Below, piece by piece: positions 1-8,412 of a stretch of 64,000 nucleotides of DNA. The DNA comes from Alphaproteobacteria bacterium HGW-Alphaproteobacteria-3. Its GTDB lineage: Bacteria > Pseudomonadota > Alphaproteobacteria > Parvibaculales > Parvibaculaceae. Under the pieces are notes generated by a model. That model worked only from the letters and a program-made list of their open reading frames with translations. It ran no database searches and was not told the origin of the DNA. The stretch is taken from assembly GCA_002842875.1 (NCBI GenBank), contig PHEF01000002.1, positions 59,414 through 123,413 of the forward strand. Direction: 5' to 3'. The first letter of the stretch is position 1; each line of letters begins with the position of its first letter. Made by a program: the position numbers and the translations under genes.

Positions 1-623
1 ACCGCAATCCGCCAGCCCCAGCGCTCGCGAAGAAGCGCCAGCCGCAAACCCGAAGGCGCGGCGTCCAGAATGAGATCATGCTCGCCATAGACTTCACCGC
101 TGATGGCGTGGGCGTGCAAACGTTCGCTTGGGTAGCAGGTCTGCACCTGTGTCTGCGTCGCTCCGGCCTTGACAGGAGACGCCGGAACAACACTGTCCAC
201 TGTGACAGGAATTTGCGGCGATTGACTCTCTGGCTCCGCCATTACCGGTTCGGTTATTTTCGTTTGGCCTTTTTGGGGGCCTTGCGGGGCGTCGTAACTC
301 AGTTTCCCCTCATTGTAAGTGGTTACAATCAGGACGCCATAAAGTCCGAATGCGAGAAGAAAAGCCATGGCGGTCACGAGTGAGAGCGCTCTTATCGCCA
401 GCTTGACCGACACAAAGATCGCCAGCGCCATGGCCGGCAATGCGGCCAACAGACCATAGCCCATCGCCTCGACGGGTCCTGCCAGCCCCTGACCGGGCGG
501 AACGAAATACTTGCCGCCGAGCACGGTCCCGCCGGCAAAGGCCAGCAACGCCGCGCTCACCGTCAAGACAATCGCGAGCAGGACGCGCCGCAGCCGGCGC
601 CAATGAGAACCGGGCGCGACCAT
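1..623 (-). CDS. Membrane protein of unknown function, 3' end beyond the window
   Basis: An open frame starts at 623 on the minus strand and is still open at base 1, so only the first 207 residues are visible. It shows three hydrophobic segments at about residues 13-36, 54-72 and 76-97, followed by a Gln/Pro/Ser-rich linker and then a more globular stretch with a single Cys near residue 164. The start ATG shares one base with the stop of the lipoprotein gene upstream (TGATG), so the two are probably translationally coupled and cotranscribed. I do not recognise the family. The regular coding pattern and the coupling make it a credible gene; the function is unknown. Confidence 0.7.
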   Translation of the reverse strand, partial: MVAPGSHWRRLRRVLLAIVLTVSAALLAFAGGTVLGGKYFVPPGQGLAGPVEAMGYGLLAALPAMALAIFVSVKLAIRALSLVTAMAFLLAFGLYGVLIVTTYNEGKLSYDAPQGPQKGQTKITEPVMAEPESQSPQIPVTVDSVVPASPVKAGATQTQVQTCYPSERLHAHAISGEVYGEHDLILDAAPSGLRLALLRERWGWRIA

Positions 624-1129
624 CAGCCGGAACCGATGAGAGTGATGCTGACCGACGTTCCCGGGCTGGCCGGCATGAGAGTGATCATCACATTGCGGCT
701 GCCCTTGGTGAACTGCAATGTCCGCTGGCTTGGCGCTGCCGGTGGCGGCGAGGCGTCCGTCCATCCGTGCGCAACCATCTCCGCAGCGTAAAAGCGCGCT
801 ACCTCTCCGAGATCGCCGCCTGCAATACCCGACAGGCTTAGCCCGCCGCCGGGGATCGGCGTCACGGCGTGGAGTTTCAGGTTTTCATAAACCGGGACAT
901 CATCGGGAAAATCATCCGGCAACGCGAGATTAGACCCGACCTTTCCCGCACCCTGGTTTATCGTGACCGAGCGAACCTCGCCGCTTTCGCCTACCTCGAC
1001 ATCGGCGTCAACGCCATGGGCGCGCGCATAATCCTCAAGCTCCGACTCCCGCGATTGCGTCGAGTCCTCGCCACACGCCGCGAGCAGCGACAGCCCCAAG
1101 GCGGCAGTCAGTATTCTTCTGAGCGTCAT
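623..1129 (-). CDS. Putative lipoprotein
   Basis: A 168-residue protein with an N-terminal signal ending in a lipobox (LLAAC, Cys at residue 19), so it is expected to be lipid-anchored, probably in the outer membrane. The mature part begins with an acidic segment. The rest alternates hydrophobic and polar residues as in a small beta-rich domain (motif FYAAEMVAHGW near residue 113), reminiscent of small lipoproteins with a compact alpha/beta fold, but I cannot name a family. It is the first gene of a pair: its TGA overlaps the ATG of the following membrane protein gene. The reading frame is strongly supported; function is unknown. Confidence 0.75.
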   Translation of the reverse strand: MTLRRILTAALGLSLLAACGEDSTQSRESELEDYARAHGVDADVEVGESGEVRSVTINQGAGKVGSNLALPDDFPDDVPVYENLKLHAVTPIPGGGLSLSGIAGGDLGEVARFYAAEMVAHGWTDASPPPAAPSQRTLQFTKGSRNVMITLMPASPGTSVSITLIGSG

Positions 1130-1259
1130 GTTTTTCGCCCCCTGTCGAAAATCATCGCAGAAGCAACATGATTAGCTTTCTCTTTCAACCGGAACAAGTG
1201 ACCCGGTTAAATGCCGAGCGATCCTGCTATACTGATAGTGAATCCGGCTGGAGGAGATC

Positions 1260-1679
1260 GTGAGTTCCAACGCGCGAAGAGGAATATGGTTCGGCCTCGC
1301 CGCTTGCTTCCTTGCAGGTTGCGCGCTTGCTGACAGCGCGCGTAACACTGCCGGGTCAACAACCCATTCGGGCTATTACCAGCAGGGTTTCGAGCGCAGC
1401 GACTTTTATCCAGAGGACGGCGGCGGGCCTTACTGGCTGACGGCCGGCGAAGCGGCCTCGTCCCGGATTCAAGAGTATTACGTGCCGGCTCCGGGTCGCG
1501 GAGGCGGCATGACCGTGCGTCTCGTCATCGAGGGAAAGTTGGACATCGGCGGCGGCTTCGGCCATGTCGGCGCTTACTCTGGTGAACTCACCGCTGCGCG
1601 GATTTTGGAGATCGAACCGGTAATAGTCGATGAGTTCGACGCGTGGCTCGCCAGTAGGCACAAACTGGAACGCCGGTGA
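1260..1679 (+). CDS. Putative small lipoprotein
   Basis: A 139-residue protein starting with GTG and preceded by a clear ribosome binding site (GGAGGAGA). The N-terminus is a signal sequence with a lipobox-like LAGCALA (Cys at residue 21), so membrane anchoring as a lipoprotein is likely. The mature protein is rich in Gly and Tyr at first, then has a segment resembling a beta-sandwich around residues 85-110. I do not recognise the family. The truncated response-regulator gene starts one base after its stop, which suggests they once formed an operon. Confidence 0.7.
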   Translation: MSSNARRGIWFGLAACFLAGCALADSARNTAGSTTHSGYYQQGFERSDFYPEDGGGPYWLTAGEAASSRIQEYYVPAPGRGGGMTVRLVIEGKLDIGGGFGHVGAYSGELTAARILEIEPVIVDEFDAWLASRHKLERR

Positions 1680-1680
1680 G

Positions 1681-1896
1681 ATGGACGACATCTACGTCAT
1701 CATAGCAGACGACCATCCGATCATACGCGCAGGGTTGCGTGCGACGCTTGCCTATACGCTGGACCAGGCTGGGGTCAGGGAAGCAGCAAACATGGCAGCG
1801 TTGCGGGACTTGCTTGAGGATGCGACCGCCGATCTCCTCCTGCTTGATGTCTTCTTTCCGGGGCTAGAGCCGGAGGATGATATCCGTACGGAGTAG
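1681..1896 (+). pseudogene. Response regulator receiver domain, truncated at a junction
   Basis: The first 69 residues match the N-terminal half of a NarL/LuxR-type response regulator: the acidic pair D10-D11 in ADDHPIIRAG and a probable phospho-acceptor D56 in LLLLDVFFPG. The receiver domain then stops after EPEDDIR; two unrelated codons and a TAG follow. The rest of the receiver and the whole HTH output domain are missing and do not reappear elsewhere in the window. The start at 1681 lies one base after the preceding lipoprotein stop. The protein cannot fold as a complete receiver, so it is almost certainly non-functional. The break near 1887 marks the left edge of the foreign segment. Confidence 0.75.
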
Positions 1897-2418
1897 CCAC
1901 ACAAACAGACCGGCCGAGAGGATGTGCGTCGGCCAGACAAACCGCCCTAAAACAAAGACCAGTGCATCGCTTTGCCGATTGACGTATTCGCGGCGCGACA
2001 TCATTCGCCGGTCTTCCATTCCGTCATCCGGCTCTGAAGAGAGCTGGACTGCCTTTTGGCGTGGCTTGGCGCAGCGGACGCTTTTGCCCCTCATTGCATC
2101 TGGCAACGATGCAATATTATGCGAAAACCGCGAAAAGAACTTAGCAATAGGCTGAACTCGGATCTTCAGGTTGTGACCAATGATGGTGGCGGCATTGCTT
2201 GTCGCGCACAACCGCATCCTTTGTGATGTCGAGCACGCTGAGGCAGTGCTTGATAGCGCGGTTGCAGCAATGTCACCTTTGACATGATCCGCAGGCTCTC
2301 GAAGGTCGACCACAGGATCGTTTCGGGCAGTTGGACATGCTGATCGCCGCATCGGCGCGATGAGCTTCACGGGATCAGTGATGGGCTGGCCGTTTTATCG
2401 AGTCAGCGCTTCAGTAAA
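1897..2418. other. Stretch without a convincing gene
   Basis: No frame here has persuasive coding character. A minus-strand frame at 1864-2019 could encode about 51 residues with one or two hydrophobic stretches, but it runs across the junction into the antisense of the response regulator and its start is poorly supported. An inverted repeat ATTGCATC/GATGCAAT (2093-2100 and 2108-2115) is present; its role is unknown. The stretch is probably debris of the mobile element or of the rearrangement that broke the regulator gene. Confidence 0.5.
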
Positions 2419-2460
2419 ATCGGGGTAGGGATTGTGATATGCTTTCCCTCCGACCCCGAT
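2419..2460 (-). terminator. Terminator-like hairpin downstream of the traD remnant
   Basis: Two stacked stems are visible: ATCGGGGT (2419-2426) pairs with ACCCCGAT (2453-2460), and AGGGA (2427-2431) pairs with TCCCT (2445-2449), leaving a 3-nt bulge. Read on the minus strand the hairpin is followed by a short T run (ATTTTA). It lies about 35 bases after the minus-strand traD-like fragment, so it may have terminated that operon. It could instead be another structured element of the transfer region. Confidence 0.4.
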
Positions 2461-2495
2461 ATCATCAGGCGCTATCAACCGCTTCATGCTCAAGA

Positions 2496-2645
2496 TCATG
2501 CCCGATCCTGCGGCTTGGTGGGCGCTCTCATTGCATGATCCTCCTCGAACGCCTGTCTTCCCTTCGTGGCCCACAGCTCCCGCGCCTGTTCACTCTGATC
2601 GCTTCGGAGTTTTTCGGCGATCCAGATCAGCGCGCCGTAGATCAT
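2496..2645 (-). pseudogene. C-terminal remnant of a TraD-like conjugal transfer protein
   Basis: A 49-residue minus-strand frame beginning MIYGALIWIAEKLR and continuing through QARELWATKGRQAF resembles, from memory, the C-terminal part of small Ti-type TraC/TraD conjugal transfer proteins. A stop codon lies upstream in the same frame, so only the tail survives. It is transcribed away from traA, the arrangement known for Ti-type systems where traA and traCD(G) diverge from a shared origin-of-transfer region. Here the two remnants almost touch, so the intervening DNA has been lost. The assignment is moderate because the fragment is short. Confidence 0.45.
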
Positions 2646-2730
2646 GCCGCGCCTGCGCCGCCCGATGCCGGTTGCGCGCCGCCCGGTTGCGTTTCATTGC
2701 TGCCAGTGTTGCGTTGAGTTGCCGGAGCAG

Positions 2731-5270
2731 ACCGAGATGGTGGAACGGTGGCGCGAACGTTGGGCCGAGCACGTCAACGAGCGCTTGGCCGAACTCGACA
2801 TCGACGCACGGATCGACCATCGCAGCCTTGAGGCGCAGGGCATCGAGCTGGAGCCGCAAACACAGATCGGCGCATCCGCGCAGCGGATCGAGGGTGAAAG
2901 TATCGAAGCCGCTGACCGCGCGGACATGCACCGCGAGATTGCGCGCAACAATGGCGCGCGCATCATCGCCGATCCGTCGGTGGCGCTGGATGCGATCACG
3001 CAGCAGCAATCGACCTTCACGCACCGTGACATGGCGATGTTCGCGCATCGGCACAGCGACGGCATCGAGCAGTTCAACGAGGTCATGGGCGCGATGCGCG
3101 GCTCGCCCGACTTGGTCGAATTGGGCAAGGACGGGCGCGGCGTGGATCGGTTCACCACGCGCGATATGATCGAGGCTGAACAGCGACTCCATCGCGCGGC
3201 CGAGATGATGGCGGAACGCGAACGGCATGAGATAAACGACAGGGACCGCGAAGCCGCACTTGCGCGCGCCGAACAGCGCGGCCTTGTCCTCTCTGGCGAG
3301 CAGGCCGACGCTCTGGCGCATGTCACGGACGGGCACGGTCTCGGCATTGTCGTCGGTTATGCCGGGACCGGAAAGAGCGCCATGCTCGGCGTGGCGCGGG
3401 AGGCGGCGGGCTACGATGTTCGCGGTGTCGCCCTGTCCGGCATCGCCGCCGAGAATCTGGAAGGCGGATCGGGCATCGCGCCCGCACCATCGCCAGCATG
3501 GAACATGGCTGGGCCAATGGCCGAGACCTGCTTACCAGCCGCGATGTGCTTGTCATCGACGAGGCGGGCATGGTCGGCACGCGGCAGTTGGAACGCGTGC
3601 TGTCCCATGCCGCCGAGGTTGGCGCAAAGGTGGTGCTGGTTGGCGATCCGCAGCAGTTGCAAGCAATAGAGGCTGGCGCGGCGTTCCGGTCAATCCATGA
3701 ACGCCATGGTGGTGTCGAAATCGAAACCGTGCGCCGCCAGCATGAGGACTGGCAGATGGATGCAACGCGCGATCTGGCGACCGGCAGAACGCGCGAGGCG
3801 ATCCATGCCTATGACAGCCATGACATGGTGCATCAGGCACAGACGCGCGAACAGACGCGGGACGATCTCATCGAGACCTGGGACCGTGACCGGCAGGCAT
3901 CGCCGGATGCGAGCCGCATCATCCTCACCCATACCAATGCCGAGGTGCGGGCACTCAACGATGCCGCACGCGAGCGGATGCGGGAAGCAAGCGATCTGGG
4001 CGAGGACGTGCGTGTCACCGTAGAGCGCGGCGAACGCAGCTTCGCCGCCGGGGATCGCGTGATGTTCCTGAAAAACCAGCGTGGGCTGGGCGTGAAGAAC
4101 GGGACGCTTGGCACCATCGAGGATGTCAGCACACAGAGCATGACCGTGCGCACCGACGATGGCCGTTCCATTGCCTTCGATCTCAAGGACTACGACCGCA
4201 TTGACCACGGCTATGCCGCCACGATCCACAAGGCGCAGGGCATGACGGTGGACCGCACCCATGTTCTGGCGACGCCCGGCATGGATGCGCACGGCAGCTA
4301 TGTCGCGCTGTCGCGCCATCGCGATGGCATGGACTTGCATTATGGCCGCGACGACTTCGCCAGCCAGGACAAACTGATCAACACCCTGTCGCGTGACCGG
4401 GCCAAGGACATGGCGACCGACTACGAGCAGATCGACCCGGCACAGGAGTACGCCGAACGGCGCGGCATCACCTTCCGCGCCTGCGTTGCCGAAATCATGC
4501 GTAAGATCGTACCGGAACGGGTGCGCAATGCGGTCGATGGCATGTTGGACGGTTTGCGCAAACCCGGAGACGGCGTGCCAGGCCACGATGCCGGACAGCG
4601 GCCGGAAAGGGGAAGGGCGGGTGTGGAGGCGTCCCCCGCACCGGATAGGCCGGGACGGGAGAACGCCGGAGCGCAGACACCGCACGAGACCGCCGACGAT
4701 CCCGAGGAGGCGCTGCGCAAGGTTCGCACAAAGGCGCTCATCCGCCACGCCCGAGCCGTCGATGCGATCCTTGAGGTCAAAGGTCAGGGCCTCACACCTT
4801 CGGACGAACAGCGGCGCGAGCTTGGTGTGGCAAGGCGCGCATTCGATGAAGTACGCCCCCACGGCTGGCAGGATGCGGAAGCAGCCTACAGCAAGGACAA
4901 CAGTCTTGCGTATGAAGCGGGTTCAGGCGTGACCGGCCGCGCCGTCCGCGCCCTCTATCAGGAAACCGAACTGCGCATGGAACGCGGCGAGCTTGCCCAG
5001 CGGGCCGACCGCTTCGTCGAGCGCTGGCAGAAGCTCGACCGGGCCGTTGATCAGAAATATGCGGCGGGTGATTATTCCGGCTATCACGCCGCGCGCAATG
5101 AGATGGGCAATATGGCGAAGAGCCTGGAGCGCGATCCGCAACTGGAATCCATCCTCGAAAACCGCAAGCGCGAACTCGGCATCGATCTCGAATCAGGCCG
5201 CAGCCTCGGCCGGGCACTTGCCTTCACCCACGGCATAGACCTCGGCAGAGGCCGGGGCATCGGACTGTAG
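2731..5270 (+). pseudogene. traA: Ti-type conjugative relaxase/helicase TraA, N-terminally truncated and frameshifted
   Basis: From about 2731 the plus strand encodes the middle and C-terminal parts of a TraA (MobA/TraA-type) relaxase-helicase. Visible are Walker A VVGYAGTGKSAMLG (around 3350), Walker B VLVIDEAGMVG (around 3550), GDPQQLQ, and the UvrD-like motif GYAATIHKAQGMTVD (around 4210). The N-terminal relaxase domain with its histidine triad is absent. Near 3480, after AENLEGGSGIA, the frame shifts by one base; the expected continuation reads on in the next frame. Compared with my recollection of the family, two or three residues are also missing after GVAREA. With no relaxase domain and a broken helicase, it cannot mobilise DNA. 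The C-terminal half stays open for 590 codons. Confidence 0.8.
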
Positions 5271-5400
5271 GACCATCCTATTTGCCGCCGATTCTATCCG
5301 GTAGCCCTACGGCGACTAAATACTTCTTGCTCAACGATAAATCGCTTCTCTTTCTGGTCCCTGCAAACGTCAGAACCAACCAGAAGGAGGCAGCGCAACC

Positions 5401-5616
5401 ATGCCCCATCCAGACCGTATCGTCCGCCTCAAGACCGTCCTTGCCCGCACCGGCCTGTCCCGCTCCACCATCTACCGCAAGATCGCCGAGGGCACGTTCC
5501 CGGCCCAGCTCAAGATCAGCACCAACGGTGCGGGATGGCGCGAGTCCGACATCGACCGCTGGGTCGCCGATCCGGTCAGATGGCGGCCGGAAGGGGAAAT
5601 CGATGGAGCGCGGTAA
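5401..5616 (+). CDS. AlpA-family helix-turn-helix regulator / excisionase-like
   Basis: A 71-residue protein of the AlpA/MerR-like winged-helix type: RTGLSRSTIYRKIAEGTFP is the recognition helix region and GWRESDIDRWVAD the conserved C-terminal part of the domain. Such proteins regulate integrase genes or act as recombination directionality factors in integrative elements. It is preceded by an AGGAGG ribosome binding site about ten bases upstream. Its 3' end overlaps the next gene by 14 bases, which suggests one transcript. It is intact, unlike the recombinase it may have served. Confidence 0.8.
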   Translation: MPHPDRIVRLKTVLARTGLSRSTIYRKIAEGTFPAQLKISTNGAGWRESDIDRWVADPVRWRPEGEIDGAR

Positions 5617-5908
5617 TGCCGATGGGCCTGCCGATCCAGCGCGCGACCAGGCCGATGATGATGACAACGGGGACGAAGTGTCCCGCTCCCGGCGCGCCAA
5701 TAAACCGCCCACGGCATCCGAGCAGCTTGAGGAACTGCTGGGCTATCCGTGGCCGTTCTCCGGCAGGCCGCCCAAGCACGACCTCTCCACATGGACTGTC
5801 ACCGACGACTGGCCCGATCCCGTCCCGGTCACGGAAGCCGAGATCGAGGTGTTCGAGCAATGGTTCGGCGATCTGTTCGATGAACTCTTTGGCTCATCCG
5901 ATCCTTGA
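5603..5908 (+). CDS. Acidic hypothetical protein of the element
   Basis: A 101-residue protein starting inside the end of the alpA-like gene, with AAGGGG seven bases upstream of the ATG. It is strongly charged at the N-terminus (an Asp/Arg-rich stretch around residues 10-30). The C-terminal half is acidic and aromatic (EIEVFEQWFGDLFDELFG near the end), suggesting a partly disordered N-terminus and a short amphipathic helix at the C-terminus. I recognise no domain. Its place between the regulator and the toxin-antitoxin pair suggests it belongs to the element cargo or regulation. Confidence 0.6.
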   Translation: MERGNADGPADPARDQADDDDNGDEVSRSRRANKPPTASEQLEELLGYPWPFSGRPPKHDLSTWTVTDDWPDPVPVTEAEIEVFEQWFGDLFDELFGSSDP

Positions 5909-5935
5909 TAAACCCGGCAATATGCCGTATATAAT
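5905..5935 (+). promoter_or_regulatory. Toxin-antitoxin promoter with operator palindrome
   Basis: A sigma70-like promoter is visible: -35 TTGATA at 5905-5910 and -10 TATATA at 5928-5933 (or TATAAT at 5930-5935), with 17-19 bases between. The spacer contains the perfect inverted repeat CGGCA-ATA-TGCCG (5915-5927). The antitoxin ATG is 19-20 bases further on, after AAAGGAG. An operator inside the promoter is the layout expected if the DUF1778 antitoxin, alone or with the toxin, represses its own operon. The promoter call rests on sequence pattern only. Confidence 0.6.
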
Positions 5936-5954
5936 CAAGGAAAGGAGATCGACC

Positions 5955-6245
5955 ATGCCCAGACCTGCAAGCGAAATCGAAACCGCCCGCCTTGAGGCGC
6001 GCGTTCCCGTCCATGTCTATGAGCAGATGCAGCGCGCGGCCAGGCTGCGCGGCATGACGCTGACGGGCTATCTCATCGCCACGGCAGGCGAGGAAGCCCG
6101 CCGCACGGTTGAGGAAGCCGATGTTCTGCGTTTGGCTACCGAGGATCAGGTGCGCTTTGCCAAGGCGCTGATTGACCCGCCCACGCCAAATGCCCGTCTG
6201 AAGCGCGCGGCGAAGCGCCATGCTGAGCTGATCGCGCCCCGGTGA
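5955..6245 (+). CDS. DUF1778-family antitoxin (TacA-like)
   Basis: A 96-residue protein with the DUF1778 signature: a ribbon-helix-helix N-terminus (RLEARVPVHVYEQMQRAARL, then RGMTLTGYLI) that binds DNA and a C-terminal segment (ALIDPPTPNARLKRA) that wraps the toxin. It neutralises the acetyltransferase toxin encoded next and probably represses the operon through the palindrome upstream. The start has a good AAAGGAG site. Its stop overlaps the toxin start (GTGA), so synthesis is coupled. All family hallmarks are present and nothing suggests decay. Confidence 0.9.
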   Translation: MPRPASEIETARLEARVPVHVYEQMQRAARLRGMTLTGYLIATAGEEARRTVEEADVLRLATEDQVRFAKALIDPPTPNARLKRAAKRHAELIAPR

Positions 6246-6757
6246 GTGCAAGGTTTGCGATTGAGGCGCTGTCCAAAGTCCACCAGCGCAAGACGTTCTC
6301 GTGCGGTAATGAACGGATCGACCGCTATTTCCGCGAGACGGTCACGCAGGACATCAAACGTCGATATGCGACCTGTTTCGTTGCCCGAGACCTTGAGGTC
6401 GACCGGATCGCGGGTTTCTACACGCTGTCATCGAGCAACGTCCCGCTGACCGCCGTGCCCGAGCCGTTGGCAAGCCGGTTGCCGCGCTATCCGACCGTCC
6501 CGGCAGTGCTTATCGGCTGGCTTGGACGCGATCAGTCCTATGCCGGGTTTGGCCTCGGAGAGGCGCTGCTATTCGATGCCATCAGGACGGTCGCCGAAGC
6601 GCCGATAGGCGCTCACGCCATATTCGCCGACGCCATCGGCGCGAAGGCCGCAGCCTTTTACGCAGCCTTCGGCTTCACGCCGCTGACTGATCGGCCCAAT
6701 ACCCTCTATCTGCCTGTTGCGACGGCACAGCGCCTTTTGTCGGGAGAAGCCCCATGA
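6242..6757 (+). CDS. GNAT-family acetyltransferase toxin (TacT/AtaT-like)
   Basis: A 171-residue GNAT protein of the type paired with DUF1778 antitoxins. Known members acetylate the aminoacyl group of charged tRNAs and so stop translation. Visible features are FSCGNERIDRYF at the N-terminus, the acetyl-CoA-binding region AGFGLGEALLFDA around residue 100, and AAFYAAFGFTPL near the C-terminus with the Tyr that usually acts as general acid. It starts with GTG overlapping the antitoxin stop, and its own TGA overlaps the ATG of the recombinase (ATGA). The three genes therefore form one coupled operon. The frame is intact, so the toxin is probably active. The tRNA target is not deducible here. Confidence 0.88.
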   Translation: MSARFAIEALSKVHQRKTFSCGNERIDRYFRETVTQDIKRRYATCFVARDLEVDRIAGFYTLSSSNVPLTAVPEPLASRLPRYPTVPAVLIGWLGRDQSYAGFGLGEALLFDAIRTVAEAPIGAHAIFADAIGAKAAAFYAAFGFTPLTDRPNTLYLPVATAQRLLSGEAP

Positions 6758-8412
6758 CAACTTCAAGCGATGGCAAATCTCAGCCTCGGGTGATGCTGCG
6801 CGCCGCCCTTTATCTGCGCGTTTCGACAGCGCGGTAGGCTGAGCATGATGTCTCCATTCCCGATCAGAAGCACTAGGGCGAAGCCTATTGCGAAGCGCGC
6901 GGCCTGCAACTGGTCGAAACCTTCATCGAACCCGGCGCATCGGCGACCAACGACCGCCGCCCCGAGTTCCAGCGCATGATCGAGGCGGGAACGTCCAAGC
7001 CCGCGCCCTTCGATGTCGTCGTGGTTCATTCGTTCAGCCGGTTTTTCCGCGATCACTTCGAGCTGGAGTTCTATGTCCGCAAGCTGGCCAAGAACGGCGT
7101 GAAGCTGGTCTCGATCACACAGGAGATGGGGGATGACCCCATGCACGTCATGATGCGGCAGATCATGGCGCTGTTCGACGAATACCAGTCCAAGGAAAAC
7201 GCCAAGCATGCGATGCGGGCCTTGAAGGAAAACGCCCGGCAAGGCTTCTGGAACGGCTCGCTTCCTCCTATCGGCTATCGCACCGTCGCCGCCGAGCAGC
7301 GCGGGGCCAAGACCAAGAAGAAGCTGGAAATCGACCCGCTCCACGCCGACACCGTGCGGCTGATCTACCGACTGGCGCTGGAAGGCGACGGCACGACCGG
7401 CCAGATGGGCGTCAAGAACATCGTCTCCTACCTCAACAGCCGCCGCATCTTCACCCGCGACGGCGGGCGCTGGGGCATCGGTCAGGTTCACCGCATCCTC
7501 ACCCGCCGCACCTATATGGGTGAGAACGAGTTCAACAAGCGGTCCAAGACCAAGGAACTGAAACCCAAAACCGAGGTCGTTGTCGTGCCGGTCCCGCCGA
7601 TCATCGACAAGGGCACGTTCGACGCGGTTCAGAAGCTGCTCAAGGCCCGCAACCCTAAGGTCATGCCCGCCCGCGTCATCAGCGGCCCGACCATGCTCAC
7701 CGGGCTTATCCATTGCGCGAAATGCGGCGGGGCCATGACCATCCGCACCGGCAAGGGCGGGCGCTATCGCTATTACGCCTGCTCGATGAAAGCGCGGCAG
7801 GGACCGACCGCCTGCGAGGGCATGGCCGTGCCGATGGACAAGCTGGACGATCTTGTCGCCAGCCATCTGGAAGATCAGCTCCTCCAGCCCGAGCGGCTCG
7901 AAACCATCCTCGCCAGCGTTCTCGACCGGCGACAGGAGCAATCTGAGCGTCGCCGGGACCACATCGCCGAACTGAACAAACGCTCTGCCGAATCTGAACT
8001 GCGGCTCAAGCGGCTCTACGATGCCATTGAGGCAGGCGTTGCCGATCTGGACGATCCGGCGCTGAAAGACCGCATCGACGGCCTTAAGGCTATCCGCGAT
8101 CAGGCGAAGGCCGATGCCGAGCGCGCCCAGGCCATGCTCGACAACTCCGGCTCCAAGGCCATCACCCCGCAAATGGTCCGCACCTTCGCCAGGACAGCCC
8201 GCCAGCGCATCCGCATCGAAGGCGGCGGCTACCGCCGCGACCACCTGCGCGCGCTGGCCCAGCGCGTCGAGGTCGCGGACGGCGAGGTTCGGGTCATGGG
8301 ATCGAAGACCCGGCTGCTTCAGGCGCTTACCGGAAAAACCGGCGTAAACTCAGTGCCCACTCAGGGACTGAAGTGGCGGATGGGGTGGGATTCGAACCCA
8401 CGGTGGGCGTGA
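6754..8412 (+). pseudogene. Large serine recombinase, interrupted by two amber codons
   Basis: Read through its stops, this is a 552-residue serine recombinase: resolvase domain with catalytic Ser24 in YLRVSTAR, recombinase domain (about 160-290), a zinc ribbon with CAKCGG and a downstream CSMKARQGPTAC pair, and a long coiled coil (about 390-470). Codons 28 (6835-6837) and 41 (6874-6876) are TAG where relatives usually have Gln (CAG), so both fit C-to-T changes. The longest uninterrupted frame begins at 6976 and lacks the catalytic Ser. The ATG overlaps the toxin stop. The last 13 codons lie inside tRNA-Ser on the opposite strand, typical of an integrase adjoining its attachment site. Without amber suppression it should be dead. 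Confidence 0.8.

Larger units (their letters stand above)
1887..8373. mobile_element. Degenerate integrative/conjugative element remnant next to tRNA-Ser
   Basis: The segment lies between the truncated response regulator and the 3' end of tRNA-Ser. It carries only mobile-element genes: a TraD-like fragment, a TraA relaxase-helicase remnant, an AlpA-type regulator, a small acidic protein, a DUF1778/GNAT toxin-antitoxin pair and a large serine recombinase. The recombinase abuts and runs into the tRNA, as expected for an integrase at one end of an element. Decay is evident: the relaxase N-terminus is lost, traA has a frameshift and the recombinase has two stop codons. I could not find a second copy of the tRNA 3' end near 1887, so the left boundary is inferred from the broken regulator gene rather than from an att repeat. 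Confidence 0.65.

Noticed and set aside
1864..2370. 168-codon minus-strand frame with a hydrophobic end
   Set aside because: It crosses the junction into the antisense of the response regulator, has no good start and no family; treated as debris.
6763..8244. 493-codon minus-strand frame opposite the recombinase
   Set aside because: Antisense shadow. It is long only because the recombinase codons avoid stops on the other strand.
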